DNA of 64,000 nucleotides from Anseranas semipalmata (Eukaryota > Chordata > Aves > Anseriformes > Anseranatidae): NCBI GenBank assembly GCA_013399115.1, contig VXAA01000923.1:1060084-1124083 (forward strand), in the 5' to 3' direction. Under the pieces are notes generated by a model that ran no database searches, was not told the origin of the DNA, and saw nothing but the letters and a program-made list of their open reading frames with translations. This document shows, one piece after another, positions 37,901-50,020 of this stretch. Every line of letters begins with the position of its first letter. Position 1 is the stretch's first letter. The position numbers and the translations under genes were made by a program.

Positions 37901-40900
37901 ATCTTAAATTTTGTGCAGAGTAAGCTTAGAAGAGTTTGATAATGGCTTCTAAAAGCTTGCACTTCAAACAGGAGACAGACAGACCCCTGAAAAGGGGCGA
38001 GTAGGAGGGAGAGCAATGAGATACAATTAAAGTAGGGATTAGTCGTGTCATGGTAACAGTGTTTTAATAACATGGTGTTGTAGGTTGTATGCCGTTTTCA
38101 GGTATCCAACAATTTTATCATTGTCAGCCTTGTAAACATATGTTTGATGTGTTGGAACCTTCTAGCATGGTCGGATACCTTAAAAAATCAGATGTTTAAT
38201 GTACTGGGGGTAGTACAAAAGAGTGTGTCATTTTGGGGGAAAAAACAAGAAGAATTTATGTATGAATGCGGCGGGATATGGTAGATATGAGAAAAATGTA
38301 GGAAAAGTGATTAATCTTGAAATTATCATTTAATTACTCAAGTAGAAGGTGAACCTGTGTTGAAGGTGCTAGTTTTGAATTGGAAAAGAAGGGGTTAAAT
38401 GCTTTCCTTGCATTTGGCAGTAATTTTGAGAAGTGCCTTGGAGTTTTAATGCTGTTTGAATTGTTAGCGCGATGCAGCGCGTTCCCGTGCATCACCTCGC
38501 TGTCGGCACCATCGGCAGGAAGGCTCCCGCTGGAGCTGTCTTCTAGCCAAAGCCACGGAGCATTTGCACTGGCTTAGGCGTGCACGTGGCTGGTTACCAT
38601 GCTGAAGCTTATCCACGGTACTTTATTAGTGTGTCTGAATCCTCAGTTTCTCTGCGCCTCTGCTAATATATAGCTGTAGGGATAATAGGACCACTCCTGC
38701 GTGAAGGGACATTATGAGGAATAATATAGTGAAGATCAAGACCCTCTGATTGCAGCAAATGCCTCCTGAGATGGGTGGACTGTGACGGTAGAAAGTTCAT
38801 GTGGAAGGATGAGGTAGATTCATGGGACACGTTTTATGTGGAATTTGGAGGACAGCAGATCTGCCAGAGGAAGAAACAAACAGTTTAATTATAGGCAAAG
38901 GAAAGAAAAGCTCCTGTGACTAAAGTAAGAATGAGTGCTTAAACAAAAACTTCTAGGTATCTGAATAGAAAGCAACTGAATTTAGGTATGACTTAAAGGA
39001 GAAGTTTATGAGTCACAGAGTCATAGAAGTTGTGTAAGCTTGTATGTACAGGATAAGGCAGAGGGAAAAATCAAAGGGGTGTTAATCAGATAGAAAGTGG
39101 AGGCATTGTCATGATGATACATACGGCTGTAGCCATATTTCTTTGCGACTGTCAGAAGTGTGTAATGTGGGGAAGGTTCTCGTTTAAACAGTCTTCCTGC
39201 ACAAGCAGTAAACAAAGAAGGTGGGATATGGGAAAACTTGCAGTGGTTAGAGGAGCTGGTTGACTTCCCCTTATACCTGGTGATTAGTTTTAGGTATTTT
39301 TTCCTAGAAACTGACAGAGCTCGTTCCCTTATGCTTTGACTGAAGATACCCCATTGGGAGCCCCTGACTTTGCTTTTAGAGTTCCTACTACCTTCATCAG
39401 AACTGGGACAAGCTTTCTGGGCTTAATCCATAGTGCATCAGCATACCTGTGTTTACAGAGCAGCTTTTGGAACAAACTCCATGACTTTCCCAAGAAGATA
39501 CCATAAAGAAAACTGTGCGTGTGTAGTGTTTGTAAAAGCCAAAGCATTTCGTTTCTGTGCTGATCCCATTCTGTTACCAATCAGCTTCACGAGAGTTTGA
39601 CCGAAGATAACTTGTCTAAGTGGATTAGTTACTCCTTCTAAGGCCTTTTGGCAATAGTGATTTCAATAATTAATTCTTAAAAGCCCTGGAGAGTGAAATT
39701 CAGGGCACTGATTGACTAGATCACTGGTTTCCAAACCAGTTCTGCCGTGCCTCGCTGGTGGGACAGAACAGATTGTAGAACTGTGAGTGCAGATGATGTT
39801 CAAAAACATGCTGGACTCCTTGCTTGAGTCCTGTGTGGTGAGGGCCTTAAGGGTAGGCTGTGAACAAGGAGTAGATGATGTGGAAATTTTCTTTAACTTG
39901 GGAGCCTTTACCCAGTCCTCCTGAATCACCTGAAGGGGAGTATTTTGTATTTGAAGAATAATGTGGATTTTTCATTTCTGAGGACAGGATTCTGTGACCA
40001 GGGGCAAGGCAAAGTCAGTGAGGATTCTGTTCCAGATATTTCTAACTTCTCTTTCTTGAGGGAGGAATCTGCTGTCTTGAATAAAAGGTCAGTGTCTCCC
40101 TGCAGGGAAGAGAACTTCAGATAAATGGTACTGCTTAGGGATTAGGGGTACCTTTAAATAAAACCTCTTTAAGTCTCTGAAATCTTTTTTTTTTTTTTTT
40201 TTTTCTTAAGAAGTGAAGCTCTCCTATAATGGAGGAAAGAAAAAAAATCTGTGCAAAGTTAAAATTATGGAAAGTGTGGAATACCATGTAGAGATTCCCC
40301 ATAAAAACAGGTGAGAGTTTTGAAGAAATACCAAAGGCTTTGTTTTGCTTGGGAGCAAAACCTATTCTGGGAATAAAAATATGTTAGGAGATGAGGTATT
40401 ACCTGCTCTGTTTGACAGTATGAATATCTCATCTGCCCGGGAACCAAATACTGATCAGTACTACAGTACTGGTGGTTGTTTGGGCCGTTACAACATAACA
40501 CTCTTCTTCAGGAATAGCACTTCACGGGAAACTTCTTCCAATTTTCTAGGATGGGGCGAGATGTGTATAACTTCATAGGAAACCGGGGAGTAAGAGGAAT
40601 TTAAAAACAGAATTGTATCGGCTCATCGACAGGTGAATAAAACTGGACTAGAATATTGTGCTAGTTACTGGAGGAAACGTGGCAAGTAGACTGACCGGGG
40701 CTCAATAGCAGACTTAAATGTCTGGCCTAACATGTGGCATTCTAAAAGCCTTTAGATATGTTGCACACGTGGAGCTTGCTTTACAAAATGGATAATTTGC
40801 CATGTGGGACAGGGAAAGCCTGCAGCAAGGGCTTTTTGTCTGAACTGAAGCCAGGTAGATGGATTTGAAAAGAGGAGAGGGAAGGAACAGGTCATATTAG

Positions 40901-43900
40901 AATGGATCGAGGTCATCTGTTGAAGGCCATCTTTCAGCTTGATTGAAAGCTGAGGCTGGCAGCATTTCCTCAGTGTAGGTCCGTTCTGTTAGGATTGGGA
41001 AGTAGTAATTTTAATACCTTTGTCATAGTAGAATACACAAGGCATAGGACGTTCCGCTTCAAGAAAGAGTATGCCTTTGAGTATGTCCTATATGATTTAT
41101 TCTTCTGAATACCTGAGCTCTGTAAACTGCGTATTATATGCAACAGTACACTTTTCCCACAACAAGTTTGAAAAGGTATCTGTGTTTAACACCGTGATTT
41201 AATTATACCATCTAGCTTTTCCATATGGAAAAGCATAAGATAAGTTCTGAGATCTGTGGCTACTGGGAGGATCGAGGACTGGTTCTGTGTGGGCCAGCTC
41301 AAGTCCAGCATGGCTCGCTGTGTTTCCAGACTGCAGTAGGTGGACCCCGGAGCTACTTTGACAGAAAAGTAGCTCGGGTCTGTCAGAATTGGAGCTCATA
41401 CTCTGAGTAGTGCTTTACAGAATCGTGATGGCTGTAGAAGCAGCACTGTGCAAATGTAGTTGTGGTCTGTCTAAAATAAATTCAGCCAGACCCCAAGATG
41501 CTTCAGCATTAAGCCAGTGTTGTCCCATGGCATGTGTGATGCACAACCCCGGTGACTGAGATTTTACTGTACTTCTGCTGCATATCTTGCTTATTGTATT
41601 GTACATGGCTATTTTTCAGTTTGTTTTCAAATCTGACCTGCTTTGGTGTAATGAGACCAAGTTACTTGCCATTTCAAATGGGTCAAAATTCTATTTACGT
41701 AGATTATTGATGATTGTCAGGCGAGGGAGATTAAGGAAGATGTCCCAAATGACTTATGAGCTGCAAGATATTGTGCTGAGCTATGGGAAAGGGAAATGAC
41801 TTGGGGCAAAAGTTCCAGATATCGTTTGCGTCTAGTGCACTGCTTATATTCTTGAATGGGCATTTTTTTTTTTTTTTTTTCAAGAATGCCAACAGCAAAA
41901 ACTAGCCTGTCCTTCTTGGTATTAAATATTTGCTGCCTTTGGGAGCATCAGTGTTGAATGCATTTCTGCACACAAATCCTAAACAGACAATCCTCTGCAG
42001 CCTCTGCAAATATGTCATCTAAAATGACAGCAAGATCAAATCCTGTAAAATTAAATGTAGTCGCATCCTGCCACAAGAAGAATAGAGTTAAAATAATGAC
42101 ATCCTTGCCAGTTAGCATTAATAGAATTGTTTGAAGGGGGAAAAAAAAGTGTATTTGAATGTTTGTATTACTGGGGTTTTAAAAAAACAAAAATGATTTT
42201 TTTTTAAGGAGATTATAAAGTGTATGAGTATTTGTACATAGGACCTTCAAAGTGACATTGGAATTGGATAATAAAACCATGATAGATGGGATTAGAATAG
42301 AAGTATATGTAGAAGTATGGCTGGTGGTAACTTAGAGGAAAGGTAACACTGGCTGAAAAGGAAAACAAGTGTTAGAGAAGGAGATCCGTACTATTTGGAG
42401 CTGTGATGTTTAGCAATTTCTTGGAAGCTCAGTAAAGCGGTTTGTATCGTTGCAGTGTTTAGGGCATAAACCATAAAGTTCTTTCCCTGTTGGAAAGAAT
42501 TGATAGCTTTTTTTTGTATGCCTCTTTTGGATAGTGTTCCACTTAAAACAACTGAGGTGAAATTATTAAATAAAAATGCAACATTTTGAGGGGCTGACCG
42601 TATATCTAAACAGGCAATATGTGTTGTATTTACGTGCATTTCTGCCCGTAGTTCTGGATTGTTCAGTTGTAAAGTCACTCCCAGTGGGAGAGGTAAAAAC
42701 ATTATAATCATAATGCAGAAGTTTATAGAGCTGCTTTACAAACATCTGTTAGCTCAGGTGCTCTTGAATCTGCTCAAAAAGCAAATTGCCATAAATATAT
42801 TGATAGTTTCAAAGGCAACGTTAACATTGTATTTACTCTGTAGCAGCCTACTACAAGGATTCTTAACTGTTTTTGAAATCCAGTAATTTAAATTGTCATA
42901 TTTTGGCAAATTCTCAAAATCAATTTCCAGTTACAGGAATAGTTTTTATTATATTTATCTTCTCTGCAAGAAACCCTTTCTCTGTGTCAATTCCTTCACG
43001 CTTGAATGCCACGATTCAGCTCCCGCTAGATCACAAGCAAGTCTGTCGGTCTCTAACTTCATGAGCGGTGCAGTTACCTTCTGGAGCCCGTGTGCCTTGC
43101 GCGGTGTTTGCTTGCGGTTCAGTAGCCCCTTTCTGAATACCGGAGGGGGAAAAGAAGGAACACTTGAAGGACTAAATGAATGCTGAGAGATGTGAATTTG
43201 ATCGTCAGATTTTTTTTTTTTTTGGTTTGTTTTTTAAACAAAAATGTTGAACAGCTCATTTAAGAAATCTGGAAGTAACAAAGTAGTTAAATTGTAGAAC
43301 ATAGACATAACTGATGCACAGCTTCAGAGATAATTGACAACAAATTAAATATACCTTTGACAGATGAGGAACTTTAACATTCTTAGGAAAAAGTAATACC
43401 CTCAATATGAATGTGCTTCTGCAAGAGAGAGATGCAAAGAGATGGGCCAAAACTATGTCTCAGGTAAACAAAGTGAAGATGGATGTTTGATCAGGATGAA
43501 TATAATAACTTAGTGGAATTCCTTGTCACAGCAAAACCACATAGAACTTTTTGATTTATTTTCAGTAACTCTTTCCAAACATTATTTCTACAGGCTTTTT
43601 TTCTTTGTCTTTTTGTCTTAACCAACCTCTGTCCCTTTTTCCTATTTCATTGCATGGTATTAGGCACTAGATAAACAAAGTTCTAAGCCTAGGACTTAGC
43701 TCTAAGCCTAATTTCCCCACTGTACACTAACAGAAATATTCTAGTTTGCCTTCTGGAATTGAAATTGTTGCAAACTGAGAACTTATAAAATAGTTAGGAT
43801 TTTTTTTTTTTCCCTCTTTCACCTCTTCACTAAGTTTCCATGAGCCTGGTGTTGTCCACAACCCCGGGCAATAATTAATTCTGTGGGAAGAAATTCACTG

Positions 43901-46889
43901 CTGTCTTACTTCATACGTAACACGTCAGATTGTTCTCTCAGGTCACCATGTAGTAATGGTGGGATTGTCACCTGGCTGTCACTAGAAATATTGACTGACA
44001 TATCCCTCTCTCCTGGAGCAATCTTCCATGTTTTGTTGTGAACTACTGTGACAAATGCTTGGAACAGTTCTGCGACAAGTTTTCTAAAAAATGTCCTGTG
44101 TATTCTGTTCATGTAAACAATTTTTGTAGTCCATTGAGTCATGTCAGTGATTTTGGACTCAATATATTGTGTGTTTTCCAAGGTACTACTTGCAGTGCTC
44201 ACCTGCAAAGCAAGTTCTCTTACACTTGCTAGCTGATATAAACTGGGTAGTTTTCACTAAGTAATCCATTGCTGATCTTCTTCTCCCTGTGAGTTAGCAT
44301 GGGTTTAGTTCATGAGTGGGTATTGGGTAGTTTAGTTTGTACCCCAAAGTTCTTACGTGTTGACATTTTTCATAGGCTTTATGTTTGCTTCGATTCATTA
44401 AGAACTTGCTGTGAAGACTCGTGAAATATCAACTCTCTTGTATTAACTGCCTCTCCTGCACTTTGTGGATTCTTCTAACTTGGTTCTTTCTCTGTAACCT
44501 TTTGCTTTTACTATTTCACTCAGTACTTCACCTAAGCGAGAAGTGCCAGTAATGTGATCCTGTGGGTTGGTAAATAGATGTGCATAACAGCTGATAGCTT
44601 CTATAGATTTAGTAACTGCTTTGTATTTTCAGAGTATCATAGTGGATATAATTTGTGCTTTTTCTATTTAAAAAAAAAAAAAACAAAAAAACAATAACAA
44701 CCAAAAAACCCACAATACAACTAACAAAAGCTGAGTGCTTTGCAGGGTAAACATTCTTACGGAGAAGTAATTTGCATCTTCAAAATCTTTATAGAATTAC
44801 AGAACCTTCATTTTTCATGATTTGAAATTTCTTAATTACAAAACCTCAGAATAAAGAAATATGCTTGCATTGGAAAGAGTAAAATGTTTCATTTCATGGT
44901 AGAATTCTCATATTCCAATACAAAATATAATAAAAATGAACCAATTTCAAAATAATACTTCAAAAAAAATGTAAAAACAGTAAAGTGTTCTTTTGCCTGC
45001 TGCTCCTCTTCTCCCTTGGTTTTTGGTTTGCATCAAAGTTTGGAAAAGAAACCTGTGCTGTGTATCCTGATGGAATGTGGTTGGAAGCTTCTATTGCCAG
45101 CTTTTAGAGTATATATATTCCGACAGCTATATCTTACTGTTATTAACTGCAGTGTATTTTTTTCCTGTGAAGAACTTGATAAAAATGATATACCACTTAA
45201 CAGGATTTTTCATTGTCTTCAGTGAATTTGGTTGAGCTGAAACACTCAAGTTTTACTCTGTAAGGCCAACAGCGTCTTTAGCTCTGATACCTGAAAGGTC
45301 GTCATTTTCCTTCTGAGATATGGATTGCATAATTCAGTGTTGCAGTACACTCAAAACTGACCCCTTCATCATTCAAGGGGACTGGGAGGGGATGATAGTA
45401 TTCCCTCTGAAAGCTTCATGTTTTGGAGTCTCTGTCTGGGTATAACAGTTAGGAGAAGAGGGCACACTGCAAAATTTGTCTCTAAATACTTTAAAATAAT
45501 AATAATAATCTAATTTATTAATAATGCAAGTAAGTGAATGAAAAGCCTATAATGGGTTTAATTTTGATATGCTATTTCAATGAAATATTGGCAGCTACAT
45601 AAGTTTTAGCAGTATTTCTTTTTACAGTGAATGTTAATGTTAATAACTGCAGTGTACAAAGTTTGAGACTGTTGTTGTAAAGTCTAAGCATTATGTATAT
45701 ATACATATGTGTATATATATATATATATATGTGCACACAGGAAACCTCGACCCGTCTCCCAGCTGGTTGCACAACAGGTTCCTCAGCAATTCGTGCCCCC
45801 TACACAATCAAAGAAAGAGAAAAAAGACAAAGTAGAAAAGGAAAAAAGTGAAAAGGAAACAACTAGCAAAAAGAACAGTCATAAGAAAACCAGGTAAAAA
45901 TTTTAAAAACTTTTGCAGTATTGGTAAAACATAATTAAAAAAGAAAATACAAAAATGTTCTGCGATTTTACTGCTTTGTAAGCGCTGTGGCAAACTTTTT
46001 TCAACAGGAAGGCTAAATATTTGTGTTGATGTTTCATTGTTTTAGGATGCCTATTAAATGCAAAGAAAACTTGCAGTTTGTCATTTTAACCAGGAGATGG
46101 AGGCCAGCTGAATATAGAGAGAAAGAGTTAGGTATTTTTGTTAAGGGTCTTGGGTGTCTTTTTCGCACCATACAAAACTGTAGGTATGCAAAGCGTGATC
46201 CTAGGCTCTGGAAAAGAGAGGGGACAGGAGCAACTAGTTCTCATACAGAATAATGGTGGCGGTGGGGGGGAAAACCAGTACCAGATTGCAAAAGTGTAGC
46301 ATAGTTAACATAGTTATTGCTTCCTTGCAGAACTGGAAGAAATTTTGAAAGGCTCAACTAGGGTATAAATTAATGTGACAGGGTAAGGTGTGTATGTTAC
46401 CTAGTGATAAAAATCCCTGTGCTACATCTGGGATGCTGAAGGAAATCTTGGACTCCTGGAACATAGAACATGGAACATTACAGTACAGACAAGCAGTTGT
46501 AAAAGCATTGCTCTAAATGTAAGACCGGGAGGTAGGTGCAAAGTGGAAAACAAAAGCAGCAAATTTAACCCCCAAATCATCACAGCCTGAGCGTAATGTT
46601 ACTGCAGCAAGAATGTGGTGCCAGAAAGCTTGGCAGTATACAAGACGTGTAGTCTAATCAAAAGTGGGAGGAACTATTGATTTTTTGTGGAAGCATTCCA
46701 AAGTATTCCAGCCAAGGAAGATCCTTTGGGATTAGTTATGCAGAGAAGTAGCAGATGCTTCTCTTGCGCCTGAAATAGGATCATCAGGATCAGAAGCAGG
46801 GAGAGATTGTGAGTCGAGAGAGAACAGTCTTTAGGACAGTTATGGTTAGGATTAAGGAGACTGAGGTGTTCCAACAGGAAGAATGCATT

Positions 46890-46928
<39 letters not shown>

Positions 46929-48840
46929 TCAAATTTACTAGCTTACCACACACAGCTGAAGTACTTCAGTTACAAAGTATCTGAAGTTAAAACAGTAAGT
47001 TTTAATGAAGCTAATTAAACATTATAAATTGAAATATTGATGGTTGAATTGCAATAGTACGTTAAAAAGGCAAAAGGGAGGTAGGGAAAAAGGGAGAACG
47101 TTTAAAAAATAAATAACTAAAATAAAAATCTTGGAATGAAATACTGGTATTGAGACTTGCATTAAGAATGTCTATTGGTAATAATGTTTAAACACTTCAA
47201 ACAGTTCTATTTTTCACAGAATTAATTCACTAGATAGGATAGCAAGTTATAAATGCTTGGTTAGTTTAAGCAGATCTTTTCAATATCCTTTTGGGAAAAG
47301 GATATCCTTTTCTCTTTGCCTGAAAACTTGTATATTATTGCTGGAAACGGTCCTAAAATCTGAATGCACACTAACTATGATTTATAAGCTTCAGGCGTGT
47401 CACTTATGCAGGTTGATAATGCTGAATTTTTCTTACCATTCCCATGTTACAGAGCAACAGATTTTCAGTTCTTTTAGATTCTTCAGTCACACTGCTTCAG
47501 CCTCAGGGGAACAAGATGTCAAATCCTCTCTTTATTCTAGTGGAGGAAAGGCATGAGGTGTTTGAGTTGAAGTGACTGGGAACCAATTCTACTTCAAGCA
47601 AAGTTAGATGATAGGGTAAAGGTTAGGACTTTGCTGTTAGCACACCTGCTAACATGTGATGTCATATTAATTTATTTTATTGCAGCTTGAGTTGGTGAAA
47701 GCTGTGGAGTCAGTTAAATGCATAAAGCTATGCTGTTCATAACAGCTTGTATAAATTCAGCTGTCTCGTGACAGTTTCCCATGGTAGTCAAAGGAAAATA
47801 GTAAATTGAAAGTACTTTATGCTCATCACTAGCAAAAATATGATGGCAGAATATGTCAAAGTGTTCTTTTATGGTTCTTTATGTTGTGAAAATCAAACAA
47901 CTGAAAGAATAGATGAAGAGACTTAACCTATCAGTGCTGTGTGATTACTGAGCTCTGTGCATATTTTAAATCACAGCATGTGCCAGTGCTACCAGAATTA
48001 TTCTGTGAACACAAAGGCCAGTTCAAATAATATCCTAGCAGTCTTGGTGAGATTTTTAAATGAAATATACCTGCTGCACGTTAACACTTTTGGAATGCAG
48101 AATTTTGTATCTAAAACTGTGTTGTTGAATTCAAACGGCACAGATAAGCTTTTCAGACACCAACATCTTCATTATTGAACACCATTCTCTACCTAGAGTT
48201 GTTGCTTAAGAATGCTGCAGAGATGCATCCTTCTCTAAATCAGATTTATAACTTTTTATAGCCACAATAATGAACGATGTAATTAAAAAAAAAAAACACC
48301 TTCACATGTGCAAGACATTTGTATTGTTATACAGTTATAAAAATTTACCATATGAATATTTTATAATCTTAGCAGAAGGTGGCAAAGGTAATGTGTTATT
48401 TTGACCCATTTTAAAGTAAAACTTACCAGGAAATGCTCTAGCATAAACACTTGTGGTACGTTGTCAGCTTACGTATTGCATGTTCTGCAAGGCAGTATTA
48501 TGCTGATGTTACATGTATATTCTCCAGAGCTCTGAAGAAGTAGGAGAAAGACAAGATAATGAGATGGTACGTGTGTTTTTAATGATTATTTGCTTTATTT
48601 AGGCCACGATTGAAAAATGTGGATCGAAGTAGTGCTCAGCATTTGGAAGTTACCGTTGGAGATCTGACGGTCATAATCACAGACTTTAAGGAGAAAACCA
48701 AGTCACCACCTGCTTCTAGTGCTGCTTCTGCAGATCAACACAGTCAGAGTGGTTCTAGCTCTGACAACACAGAGAGGGGAATGTCCAGGTCATCTTCACC
48801 CAGAGGAGAAGCATCATCACTGAATGGGGAATCTCATTAA
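22781..48840 (+). CDS. YAF2: YY1-associated factor 2 (exon 1 missing in the gap)
   Basis: The coding sequence joins 22781-22906, 45741-45893 and 48603-48840 on the plus strand, with canonical AG/GT boundaries and matching phases. It encodes residues 9-180 of a protein almost identical to vertebrate YAF2. Residues 22-42 (YWDC-x2-C-x10-C-x2-C) form a RanBP2-type zinc finger. Residues 74-101 are lysine/glutamate-rich. Residues 102-135 match the RING1-binding beta-hairpin segment of the RYBP/YAF2 family, and the tail is serine-rich and ends [11 protein letters not shown]2 is a nuclear subunit of variant PRC1, where it binds RING1A/B, YY1 and, through the finger, ubiquitylated H2A. The paralogue RYBP is excluded by the linker and tail sequence. 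The missing exon 1 must supply the start codon and about 26 coding nt, giving 180 aa. Residue 65 is proline where, as I recall it, human has threonine. Confidence 0.95.
24318..24340. repeat. Poly(T) tract, 23 bases
   Basis: Uninterrupted T run on the YAF2 sense strand in intron 2. Confidence 0.95.
25480..25740 (+). mobile_element. Probable ancient amniote repeat remnant (CR1/L3-like)
   Basis: The block contains, in order, GGTTAGGACCAAACCAGTGCC, then CATGGTGCCAGTTAGATGTG, then ACTGAGGTCCTGTCAGCTTG, and later CTAAATTCTCCCTGTGG. This succession resembles a degraded repeat widespread in turtles, crocodilians and birds whose consensus runs AACCAGTGCC, CTGAGGTCCTG, then GTGTCCTGGCCAAATTC. The assignment rests on remembered consensus phrases and is uncertain as to family and strand. 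Confidence 0.35.
27406..27434. repeat. Poly(T) tract, 29 bases
   Basis: Uninterrupted T run on the YAF2 sense strand in intron 2. Confidence 0.95.
28186..28208. promoter_or_regulatory. Alternating Pu/Py stretch with palindromic NRF1-like site
   Basis: Twenty-three bases alternate purine and pyrimidine without a break, and the stretch contains five CpGs in an otherwise CpG-poor intron. Its core, GCGCATGCGC at 28195-28204, is the palindromic NRF1 consensus. Such a sequence also favours Z-DNA. Function is inferred only. Confidence 0.5.
28891..28957. repeat. T-rich region with a 33-base poly(T) run and one N
   Basis: A T-rich stretch with an ambiguous base at 28906 and an unbroken T run at 28925-28957. 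The N shows that base calling was difficult here, so lengths may be inaccurate. Confidence 0.9.
40185..40204. repeat. Poly(T) tract, 20 bases
   Basis: Uninterrupted T run on the YAF2 sense strand in intron 2. Confidence 0.95.
41863..41880. repeat. Poly(T) tract, 18 bases
   Basis: Uninterrupted T run on the YAF2 sense strand in intron 2. Confidence 0.95.
45495..45509. repeat. (AAT)n short microsatellite
   Basis: Five AAT units in intron 2, about 230 bases before exon 3. Confidence 0.85.
45694..45739. repeat. (TA/TG)n microsatellite abutting the exon 3 acceptor
   Basis: An imperfect TA/TG dinucleotide repeat runs directly into the GTGCACACAG acceptor of YAF2 exon 3. It occupies the place where a polypyrimidine tract would normally lie. 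Confidence 0.9.
45741..45893 (+). CDS. YAF2: YAF2 exon 3 (lysine-rich linker)
   Basis: The exon is 153 nt, with acceptor ...GTGCACACAG ending at 45740 and donor GTAAAA at 45894. It begins with the last base of the Arg51 codon and ends after two bases of Arg102. It encodes [20 protein letters not shown], then a KKEKKDK...SKKNSHKKT basic/acidic stretch that is probably disordered and contributes nuclear-localisation-like lysine clusters. Only 20 of 50 whole codons end in G or C. The linker distinguishes YAF2 from RYBP. Confidence 0.96.
45894..48602 (+). other. YAF2: YAF2 intron 3 (2.7 kb)
   Basis: GTAAAA donor and TTTGCTTTATTTAG acceptor, the latter with a normal pyrimidine-rich tract. The intron is AT-rich and contains a 30-base poly(T) run at 46892-46921. 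No other feature was recognised. Confidence 0.9.
46892..46921. repeat. Poly(T) tract, 30 bases
   Basis: Uninterrupted T run on the YAF2 sense strand in intron 3. Confidence 0.95.
48603..48840 (+). CDS. YAF2: YAF2 exon 4, coding part (RING1-binding C-terminus and stop)
   Basis: The exon starts after AG at 48602 with the last base of Arg102 and ends with TAA at 48838-48840. It encodes [18 protein letters not shown] and then [15 protein letters not shown], the conserved two-strand segment which in RYBP forms the beta-hairpin on the RING1B C-terminal domain. A serine-rich tail follows, with [18 protein letters not shown] at the end. All 78 whole codons match the expected YAF2 sequence as I recall it, with no frameshift, so the gene appears intact. 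Confidence 0.97.
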
Positions 48841-49386
48841 AGTTTATTTCCTCCAGTTTCTTTAGTCTCTTCTCTTTAAAACATGCAAATACATAACTTC
48901 TGCCACCTGTTACCACATTTTCATGACAGATTATCCATGCACAATTGGTATGTTTACTGGAACATAATTTATGCAGTTTAAAAAGAAGAAAAAAAGTGCA
49001 GTGGTAGAAATAATTTAAATGCAATCTAAAAATGCTTACAGAAGCATTTTCAGACCAACTTTTTAATCTTCATGTGTAAAGGTGCCATGAAAATGTGGTT
49101 TGAATGTTCAGATGCAGTGTTATTGGTAAGTCCATTTTCACTTTTAGTTTAGTGAATTCTAACAACTCTTGGAGTCTCTACTATTGGCATGTACTGAATT
49201 TAAATTTTTATAACATAGTTCAAGCTGCCTAAATATGTATTATTTGAGAATTGTGAAACATAGTTATATGTATGCAAGTCAAAGATCAACTTAATCAACT
49301 ATTGCTGCAACAGAATTTTCATAATAATTATCTTCTTAAAAACACCTGCTGGTACTTGGTGTGGTTAAATAGGAAAAATGTTATTA

Positions 49387-49392
49387 AATAAA
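49387..49392 (+). terminator. YAF2: Candidate YAF2 poly(A) signal 1 (AATAAA)
   Basis: An AATAAA hexamer about 550 bases after the stop codon, followed within 40 bases by TTTTTGCCAATGTTTG as a possible downstream element. Confidence 0.5.
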
Positions 49393-50014
49393 ACATTTGT
49401 ATGAATTTTTGCCAATGTTTGACACATTTTACTAGATTACTGTTAATGAATTATGTTGATGGTTTTACCAATATTTTTTCACACTTAAAACACTTATTGT
49501 AATGTTTACAAACAAAATAGAAAACGCATTCTAAACATTGATTGGTTAACTTTACAATTCAGGTAAAGTACTACATTGTCACTGTACACTGGTATTCTAT
49601 GTTGTGTAACAAATATTGAACCTCAGATGACTAAGCATTTGGCAAAAACTCACATTTGGAAGTATGAAAGTTTGGAAAAGCTTTAAAAATAACTGAAGTG
49701 CAGTTCTCATTGCTGCTTAGTGCTGTTTCCTTGCCCCAGATTTACCTAGTGTCATACAGTCAGTTACCATTTCATTGCAGAAATATCAGATGTTGCACAA
49801 GAACAAGGAAATAACAATACTATTTTTTTTAATTATTTTGAATCAACTTCTTTTATTTTGATCTGGCCTATCAGAGAATATTATATCATAAATCATACAA
49901 AAAAGCCTCAGTATCCTACTTTATGGCATAAACTGTCAACATTTACGCACTTAGCAATATACTGATGCAGAGCAGAACTATTTACAATCCCATCTGGTAT
50001 TATGTAAAATTACC

Positions 50015-50020
50015 AATAAA
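50015..50020 (+). terminator. YAF2: Candidate YAF2 poly(A) signal 2 (AATAAA)
   Basis: An AATAAA hexamer about 1.18 kb after the stop codon, followed by GCATTTTTGTTTAC, a good T/GT-rich downstream element. Confidence 0.55.

Larger units (their letters stand above)
22907..45740 (+). other. YAF2: YAF2 intron 2 (22.8 kb)
   Basis: GTGAGC donor and GTGCACACAG acceptor. The intron is AT-rich with several long poly(T) tracts on the sense strand. It also has an ancient repeat at about 25.48-25.74 kb, an isolated CpG/NRF1-like site at 28.19 kb, an unassigned 184-codon open frame at 32290-32844 and a CpG cluster at 38.47-38.59 kb. Human YAF2 has an alternative exon after Arg51; I could not find its counterpart by eye. 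No RNA gene was recognised. Confidence 0.85.
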
